The notes under the pieces were generated by a model. That model was given only the letters and a program-made list of their open reading frames with translations, did no database searches and had not been told where the DNA came from. From Pseudomonas fulva 12-X (GTDB lineage Bacteria; Pseudomonadota; Gammaproteobacteria; Pseudomonadales; Pseudomonadaceae), in the NCBI RefSeq assembly GCF_000213805.1, contig NC_015556.1, positions 1,612,001 to 1,676,000 on the forward strand: DNA of 64,000 nt, read 5' to 3'. A program made the translations under genes and the position numbers. Below are positions 58,473 to 64,000 of the stretch, piece by piece. Positions within the stretch are counted from its first letter, which is position 1, and the number at the start of each line of letters is the position of its first letter.

Positions 58473-58527
58473 GATTATGCGAATGGCTGATTTCGCCACG
58501 TAGCGCCAACCTAAATCGCTGCCGTCT

Positions 58528-61500
58528 CTAGCGAACCAACTGCGCCGTCTGCTGCTGCGGTGGCGGCGCACATTGCGTGCGAGCCCCGGTTTGCAGGTAG
58601 GGCGCCAGGATCGGCTGCATGCCCTTGAGCACCTGCACCGGCAGCGCCGAAGTGAAGCGGAAGTTCTCCGCAGCGCGGCCCGGCACGAAGGCGGTGAGGG
58701 TGCCGAAGTGATCCGGGCCGAGGAAGAACACGAAGGTGGCGGTGCGGTTCTGCACCCGCGAGCTGATCACCTGGCCGCCGCGGCCGACACTGGTCATGCG
58801 GTTGTCGCCGGTGCCGGTCTTGCCGCCGAGGATCAGCGGGCTGCCGTCGGCCAAGGTGAAAGCGCCCTGCAAGCGTCGTGCGGTGCCGCCATCCACGACT
58901 TGCGACAAGGCCTCGCGTAACGCCGCGGCCACCTCCGGTGCCATCACCCGTTTACCGGCTTCGAGCACGTGGCCCAGGCGCGTGTCGTAGGGCGTGCCGT
59001 CGGCGAAGTGCAGGCTGTCGATACGCACCGTTGGCAGGCGGATACCGTCGTTCTGAATAATGCCGATCAGCTCGGCCAGGGCCGCGGGGCGGTCGCCCGA
59101 GCTGCCTAGCGCAGTGGCCAGAGAGGGCACCAGGTACTCGAACGGGTAACCGAGGTTCTGCCAGCGCTGGTGGATATCCAGAAAGGCCTCGACCTCCAGC
59201 ATGATGCGAATACGGCTGTCGCGGGCGCTCTTGTGGCGGCTCTTGAACAGCCAGCCATAGACCTCCTGGCGCTGCTCGGCGCTGGCGTTCACCGCGTCGT
59301 TGAACGACGCCTGCGGGTGGTCGATCAGGTATTTGAGCAACCACAGCTCCAGCGGGTGCACGCGGGCGATATAGCCCTGATCAGGCAGGCTGAAGGCGCC
59401 CGGCCCGTAACGCCGGTAGAGCTCGTCGATGCGCTTGTCGCTGATCCGCACGCCGGGCAGGTGGGCGCGGATGAAGTTGGCGAAGGTCGCCTGATCCACT
59501 TCGGGCATCAGGTAGCGGTGTACCGCGGCCAGGCGTGTATCGGTCAGGCGCAGGCCGCCGATAAAGGTGTCCAGACGCTCCTGGGCGGACTGGCCCTGAT
59601 ACTTGCGCCAGAAACGCAGCATGAAGGTGGTGCCTTCGCGGTCGGCGAAGCGGCTCAGGTACTCCTGGCGCCGCGGGTCCTTGTCGTCCTTGAGCAGCGC
59701 GGCGCTGTTGCCCGGCGCCTGGTAGGTGCTGTAGCGCACCAGGTCGCGCATCAGGCGCACGAAGGGCAGGTTGATCGATTCGCGCAGGGACTCGCGCAGG
59801 GTAGGCAGCCGACCGTCGTCCTCACGGCGGAAGTTGCCGAAGGTGTGCAGGCCGCCGCCGGTGAAGAAGCGCTCGGCGGGGCTGGCTGAATAGCGGCGCT
59901 CCAGGGCGGCGTCGAGCATCCTGCTTAGGTCGGCGCCCGGGTTGCGCAGCAGATAGTCGACGGCCCAGCGGCTAAGCAGGTCCTGATCGGCGATGTCCTG
60001 GCCACGCAGTTGCGTCGGGCTCAGGCCGGCCAGGCGGCCGTGCAGCTCGGCGATCACTTCCAGGTAGGTGGCCATCACCCGCAGCTTGGCGGTGGAGCCC
60101 AGCTCCAGCTTGCTGCTCTCGTTGATATCGAAGGGCTGGTGGGTGTTGTCGGTCTGTACACGCACCTGGTTGCCGTTGGGGGTGCGCTCGAACAGGGTGA
60201 AGCTGTAGCTGACGTCGCCGGTCTTGCTGGGTGACAGCAGCCGGTCGCCGAACAGGCCGACGCTTTCGGCGAACGCCGGATCGGCGAGCTGCTCCAGATA
60301 CAGGCTGACCTGTTGCTGCAGGTCGGAGTTGAGGCTGGCGCGGGCGTCGAGGTCGAGGCGGTCGAGTTCGTAATAGGACAGGTTGAGCAGCCCGGCCAGT
60401 CGCGCCCGCGCCATGCTCACGCCCTTGTCGCTGTCGATGCGCTGCAGGTTGGGGTCGGTCTGCCAGTCGCGGTAAGTCACCTGCTGGGCCAGGGCTGCAT
60501 CGCGCAGTTTGGCGTCCAGCACGCCGCCGTCGGCCAGCAGGCGCAGGTGGCTGTCCACCAGGGCGGCCAGTTCGGCGCGGCCCTGGGCAAGGTAATAGGA
60601 AGGGCGCCGCTGGGCGATCATCAGTGACAACACCTGGCGTAGCGCGAGACCCCGTTCTGCCAGGTTCTCATCGCTGCTCTGGTCGGCGGCGAGCAGGCGG
60701 TTAGTGGTGACGAAATCCACGCCGAACCAGATGCGCAGGCCGTCGGCCAGGCCGTGCACTTCACCATGGCCCGGGGCGGCCGAGAGCGGCACGCTGTTGA
60801 GGTAATCGCGCACGATGTTCTGCCGTGCGTCGAGCGTCTGCGGGCCGCCCTGGTAGGCGCGTACGCTGGCCGAGACCATCTGTCGCAACTTCTCGGCAGG
60901 CGCGTGGGTGATGCCATCCGGCGAGTGCCGGTACTTCTCCAGTTGGGTCGCCAGGGTGCTACCGCCGGCGGACTGATCCTGCATGCCGGCGTACTTGCCG
61001 ACTTGCGAAAAGGCCGCCTTGACGAAGCGCGGCCAATCCACCGCCGGGTTGGCTTCAGCGGGTTCGGCCGCCAGTAGCTGGCGGTCCTCGATGAACAGCA
61101 GGCTGCCGACCACCAACGGTGGAATGTCGGTAAAGCTGGGGTAGCGCTGGCGCGGGTTGCGCACGGTATAGAAAGGCGTGCCTCGGCAATCTTCGATGTT
61201 CACGCCGGTCTGCGCCTTCTCGGCATAGGGCGGGAAGAAGCCGCGCTGGGTGTAGTCGATCAGGGCAGGAGAGAAGCGGGCCTGCTGCAGCACTTCGAAG
61301 TCGCGGCTTTGCAGGCGTTCGATAAAGGTCGGCAGGCGACTGTAGCCCTGGCGCTGATCGAAGGGGCCATTGCCGGGGTAGATGATGGCGTCGCTGGCAC
61401 CGTCCTTCACCTCATAGGTGAGCGTGGCGGCGTAGCGGCTCAGCTCGGTCGACTGGAAGTAGGCGGTGCGTAGCTCGAAGACTGCCAGCCCGGTGATGCC

Positions 61501-61638
61501 CATCAGCCCGAGCAACAGCGTCGAGCCAACCACCCAGCGCACGCGATGCTTGCGGGGCTTGGGTTTGCGCGGCACCGCGGTCGCGACCTTGTGTTCGCGA
61601 GCAGGCGGTGCGGAGTCGGATCGCCATAGTGCGCCCAT
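58528..61638 (-). CDS. Atypical bifunctional penicillin-binding protein (transglycosylase/transpeptidase)
   Basis: The 1036-aa protein has an N-terminal membrane anchor (about residues 34-55), a GT51-like region (about 165-285) with FIEDRQLLAAEP and GGSTLATQLEKY, and a transpeptidase domain with all three active-site motifs: STAK (S515), SIN (S621) and KTG (K940). In the GT51 region the usual F-x-x-H-x-G part after EDxxF is altered, so transglycosylase activity is uncertain. It would act in the periplasm on peptidoglycan. It is much longer than PBP1a/b, with inserted sequence between motifs. It is a separate transcript, with a divergent gene upstream. Confidence 0.85.
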   Translation of the reverse strand: MGALWRSDSAPPAREHKVATAVPRKPKPRKHRVRWVVGSTLLLGLMGITGLAVFELRTAYFQSTELSRYAATLTYEVKDGASDAIIYPGNGPFDQRQGYSRLPTFIERLQSRDFEVLQQARFSPALIDYTQRGFFPPYAEKAQTGVNIEDCRGTPFYTVRNPRQRYPSFTDIPPLVVGSLLFIEDRQLLAAEPAEANPAVDWPRFVKAAFSQVGKYAGMQDQSAGGSTLATQLEKYRHSPDGITHAPAEKLRQMVSASVRAYQGGPQTLDARQNIVRDYLNSVPLSAAPGHGEVHGLADGLRIWFGVDFVTTNRLLAADQSSDENLAERGLALRQVLSLMIAQRRPSYYLAQGRAELAALVDSHLRLLADGGVLDAKLRDAALAQQVTYRDWQTDPNLQRIDSDKGVSMARARLAGLLNLSYYELDRLDLDARASLNSDLQQQVSLYLEQLADPAFAESVGLFGDRLLSPSKTGDVSYSFTLFERTPNGNQVRVQTDNTHQPFDINESSKLELGSTAKLRVMATYLEVIAELHGRLAGLSPTQLRGQDIADQDLLSRWAVDYLLRNPGADLSRMLDAALERRYSASPAERFFTGGGLHTFGNFRREDDGRLPTLRESLRESINLPFVRLMRDLVRYSTYQAPGNSAALLKDDKDPRRQEYLSRFADREGTTFMLRFWRKYQGQSAQERLDTFIGGLRLTDTRLAAVHRYLMPEVDQATFANFIRAHLPGVRISDKRIDELYRRYGPGAFSLPDQGYIARVHPLELWLLKYLIDHPQASFNDAVNASAEQRQEVYGWLFKSRHKSARDSRIRIMLEVEAFLDIHQRWQNLGYPFEYLVPSLATALGSSGDRPAALAELIGIIQNDGIRLPTVRIDSLHFADGTPYDTRLGHVLEAGKRVMAPEVAAALREALSQVVDGGTARRLQGAFTLADGSPLILGGKTGTGDNRMTSVGRGGQVISSRVQNRTATFVFFLGPDHFGTLTAFVPGRAAENFRFTSALPVQVLKGMQPILAPYLQTGARTQCAPPPQQQTAQLVR

Positions 61639-61803
61639 GGTTAACTGGCCCTGGCTTGTCCTTTCTTCACAGGGTAGCCGCTCTGTCGCGCGCTGTCCGA
61701 CCGATCGGTCAAAAAAATCCAGTCTTTACATATGCCTAGGTTTGGATTGTGGGCCTGAACCTGAGCCATACCAGCCGGTCAGGATGCAATCACAGGAGGA
61801 AGC

Positions 61804-62628
61804 ATGATGCGCACATTCGAATTGGCCGGCGTTCAGGTGCCGGTGATAGGCCAGGGCACCTGGCGCATGGGCGAAAACCGCGATCGGCGCAAAGGCGAAG
61901 TCGCTGCGTTACGCGAGGGCATCGAGCGCGGTTTGCGCTTGATCGACACCGCGGAAATGTACGGTGAAGGCGGCGCCGAAGAGGTCGTCGGCGAGGCGAT
62001 TTCCGGTAAACGCGACCAGGTGTTTCTGGTCAGCAAGGTCTACCCGCACAACGCCAGCCGCAGTGGCGTGGCAGCGGCTTGCGAGCGCAGCTTGAGGCGC
62101 CTGGGTACCGAGCATATCGACCTGTATCTGCTGCACTGGCGCGGCCAGTACCCGCTGGAAGAAACGGTCGAGGCATTCGAGCGCCTGCGCGAGCAGGGCA
62201 AGATCGGCCGCTGGGGCGTTTCCAACTTCGATCTTGATGATCTGCAGGAGCTCGGTGCGCCGGCCTGCGCGACCAATCAGGTGCTCTATAACCCTGAGGA
62301 GCGCGGCGTGGAGTTCGACCTGCTGCCCTGGCAGCAGAAACAGGGCATGCCGTTGATGGCATACTGCCCGCTGGGGCAGGGCGGTGCGCTGCTGGCCGAT
62401 GCAGCGCTCCAGCAGGTGGCGCAGCGGCACGGCGTGACCACCGCCCAGGTCGCCCTGGCCTGGGCGCTACGTCAGCCCAATGTGCTGGTGATTCCCAAGG
62501 CCAGCGACTCCCGGCACCTGGCCGAAAACGTCGCCGCCGCCGAGCTGCAGCTCAGCGCCGCCGATTTGCAGGCGATCGACAGCGCCTACCCGGCGCCGAC
62601 GCGCAAGCAGCGGTTGCAGATGGTGTGA
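61804..62628 (+). CDS. Aldo/keto reductase
   Basis: The 274-aa TIM-barrel NAD(P)H reductase has catalytic residues in LIDTAEMYGEG (Asp, Tyr), VSKVYPHNAS (Lys) and IDLYLLHWRG (His), and the cofactor-binding end VLVIPKASDSRHLAEN. The substrate is unknown. It is closest in style to the YeaE/DkgA-like group. The ATG at 61804 has AGGAGG four bases upstream; a second ATG follows at once at 61807. It is divergent from the penicillin-binding-protein gene. Confidence 0.93.
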   Translation: MMRTFELAGVQVPVIGQGTWRMGENRDRRKGEVAALREGIERGLRLIDTAEMYGEGGAEEVVGEAISGKRDQVFLVSKVYPHNASRSGVAAACERSLRRLGTEHIDLYLLHWRGQYPLEETVEAFERLREQGKIGRWGVSNFDLDDLQELGAPACATNQVLYNPEERGVEFDLLPWQQKQGMPLMAYCPLGQGGALLADAALQQVAQRHGVTTAQVALAWALRQPNVLVIPKASDSRHLAENVAAAELQLSAADLQAIDSAYPAPTRKQRLQMV

Positions 62629-62675
62629 GGGGGCTTTTGCGGGAGAGTGGCTGAGCGAAGGTATTTTGATGGGTT

Positions 62676-62740
62676 GCACCTACGCGGCCCGACCCATCCT
62701 ACAGACTGAACCAGGCGTCGTAGGATGGGTGAACCCCATA
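62676..62740. repeat. Short intergenic inverted repeat
   Basis: ACCCATCCTAC (62692-62702) is repeated inverted at 62720-62730 (GTAGGATGGGT), with GGTTGCACCTACGC before and GTGAACCCC after. It resembles a family of GTAGGATGGGT-bearing Pseudomonas repeats. It lies between the aldo/keto reductase and rapA stops, so it may also act as a terminator. Confidence 0.6.
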
Positions 62741-62758
62741 AATGGCTGGCGGCTCGCC

Positions 62759-64000
62759 TCAGCCCGCGACCAATACCCGAATGGCTTCCAGGCGCAGAGC
62801 GGCCTTGTCGAGCATGGCCAGGCCCTGTTCGCGTTGCTCGCGCAGGGCGTCCAGTTCGCTGTCACGCACGCTCGGGTTGACCGCTTGCAGGGCGGTCAGG
62901 CGGGCCAGTTCTTCGTCCAGCTCGGCGGCCAGGCGGCGTTTGGCTTCGGTAACGCGCTCGACGTGGCGCGGCGTGACCTTGGCTTCGCCGGCGGCGATCT
63001 TCGGCGTCAGCGCATCACGTTGGGCCTGCACGAACTTGTTGGCGCTGGCGCGCGGCACGGCTTCGAGCTGATCGTTGAGGGTATCGAAGGAGACCTTCGA
63101 TGCCAGGTCATTGCCGTTGCCGTCGAGCAGGCAGCGCAGTGCAGCCGGCGGCAGGTAGCGGCCCAGTTGCAGCTTGCGTGGCGCCACCACTTCGCTGACG
63201 TACAGCAACTCCAGCAGCACGGTGCCGGGCTTGAGGGCCTTGTTCTTGATCAGCGCCACCGAGGTGTTGCCCATCGAGCCGGAGCGCACCAGGTCCATGC
63301 CGCCCTGCACCATGGGGTGTTCCCACGTGAGGAACTGCATGTCCTCGCGGGACAGCGCCAGGTCGCGGTCGTAGGTGATGGTCACGCCTTCGTCGTTGCC
63401 GAGCGGGAAGCTGGCGTCGAGCATCTTCTCGCTGGGGCGCAGGATCAGGGCGTTGTCGGAATGGTCTTCGCTGTCGATGCCGAAGGCGTCGAACAGCTGC
63501 TCCATGTACATGGGCAGGGCGAACTGGTCGTCCTGCTCGAGGATTGCCTCGACCAGCGCCTCGCCCTCACCGGCACCGCCGGAGTTGAGTTCCAGCAGGC
63601 GGTCGCGGCCGGCGTGCAGATCACCTTCCAGGCGCTTGCGCTCGGCGGTGGCTTCGTCGATCAGCGTTTGCCACTGGCCGTCGTCGGCGTTTTCCAGCAT
63701 CGGCAGCAGGCGGCTGCCGAACTGGTGCTGCAGGGCGTTGCCGGTGGGGCAGGTGGCCAGGAAGGCGTTCAGCGCTTGGTGGTACCACTGGAACAGGCGC
63801 TCTTGCGGGCTGTTTTCCATGTACGGCACGTGCAGCTGGATCTTGTGCTTCTGGCCGATGCGGTCGAGGCGGCCGATGCGCTGCTCGAGCAGGTCCGGGT
63901 GGGCCGGTAGGTCGAACAGCACCAGGTGATGGGCGAACTGGAAGTTGCGGCCTTCGGAACCGATTTCCGAGCAGATCAGCACCTGTGCGCCGAATTCTTC
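62759..64000 (-). CDS. rapA: RNA polymerase-associated helicase RapA (3' part)
   Basis: RapA (HepA) is a Swi2/Snf2-type ATPase that recycles RNA polymerase. Only the C-terminal 413 residues are in the window; the start lies beyond its right end. Visible are the last helicase motifs ([25 protein letters not shown] and [14 protein letters not shown], motifs V-VI with the arginine fingers), then the RapA-specific C-terminal domain ([36 protein letters not shown] region). The family is about 950 residues, so a little over half is missing. The stop is normal. Confidence 0.95.
   Translation of the reverse strand, partial: EEFGAQVLICSEIGSEGRNFQFAHHLVLFDLPAHPDLLEQRIGRLDRIGQKHKIQLHVPYMENSPQERLFQWYHQALNAFLATCPTGNALQHQFGSRLLPMLENADDGQWQTLIDEATAERKRLEGDLHAGRDRLLELNSGGAGEGEALVEAILEQDDQFALPMYMEQLFDAFGIDSEDHSDNALILRPSEKMLDASFPLGNDEGVTITYDRDLALSREDMQFLTWEHPMVQGGMDLVRSGSMGNTSVALIKNKALKPGTVLLELLYVSEVVAPRKLQLGRYLPPAALRCLLDGNGNDLASKVSFDTLNDQLEAVPRASANKFVQAQRDALTPKIAAGEAKVTPRHVERVTEAKRRLAAELDEELARLTALQAVNPSVRDSELDALREQREQGLAMLDKAALRLEAIRVLVAG

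Overview
This window is a chromosomal segment of a Pseudomonas species. It is GC-rich, and almost every gene is a core gene whose protein reads as a close Pseudomonas homologue. From memory, the gene order from cysM to about purC follows the order in P. aeruginosa (cysM-rlmD-relA-mazG; purMN-hda; proS; slyX; dps-aspS-pmpR-ruvCAB-ybgC-tolQRAB-pal-cpoB-queEC-tRNA-Lys; nadA; bepA-tusA; gcvR-bcp; dapA-bamC-purC). It is not P. aeruginosa itself: the tRNA-Lys/nadA interval is compact, and purC is of a different length class from the one I remember there. No rRNA, CRISPR array or prophage is visible.

Layout. 1-2.3 kb: the end of a siderophore-type FecCD/FepDGC ABC importer (two permeases and an ATPase). 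2.5-8.6 kb: cysM, rlmD, relA, mazG and a DUF2058 gene. 8.6-15.9 kb: purMN, DUF3108, DUF2066, an AI-2E/PerM permease, hda and a small redox operon (arsC-like, wrbA, DUF2069). 16.5-23.4 kb: a YihY membrane protein, a PilZ-type protein with a small partner, a thioredoxin-like lipoprotein, acylphosphatase, a lipoprotein and proS. 23.6-28.9 kb: an OprD-family porin, an AT-rich spacer, HIT and slyX, a complete IS3-family element, a membrane-anchored cold-shock protein and a Dps-like protein. 29.2-41.2 kb: aspS, pmpR, ruvCAB, the Tol-Pal system and queosine genes. 41.26 kb: tRNA-Lys. 41.4-50.2 kb: ilvE, nadA, bepA, tusA, gcvR-bcp, dapA-bamC and a long-form purC. 50.2-52.9 kb: a small accessory patch with a serine recombinase and two unrecognised AT-richer genes. 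53-64 kb: putA-putP, a VF530-type gene, intergenic repeats, an atypical bifunctional penicillin-binding protein, an aldo/keto reductase and the 3' part of rapA.

How the parts work together. Several operons are clear from stop/start overlaps: the ABC importer, cysM-rlmD, purM-purN-DUF3108, arsC-wrbA-DUF2069, ruvA-ruvB, tolR-tolA-tolB, dapA-bamC and putA-putP. RelA synthesises (p)ppGpp, and MazG, encoded next to it, removes nucleoside triphosphates; both act in stress nucleotide control. The Tol-Pal block keeps the outer membrane tethered during division.

The accessory content is modest: one IS element, a MITE-like 140-bp inverted repeat directly after bamC, several intergenic palindromic repeats near 58.3-58.5 and 62.7 kb, and the 50.2-52.9 kb patch. 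That patch sits at what appears to be a synteny breakpoint and is the best candidate for something undescribed, although nothing in it identifies a known system.
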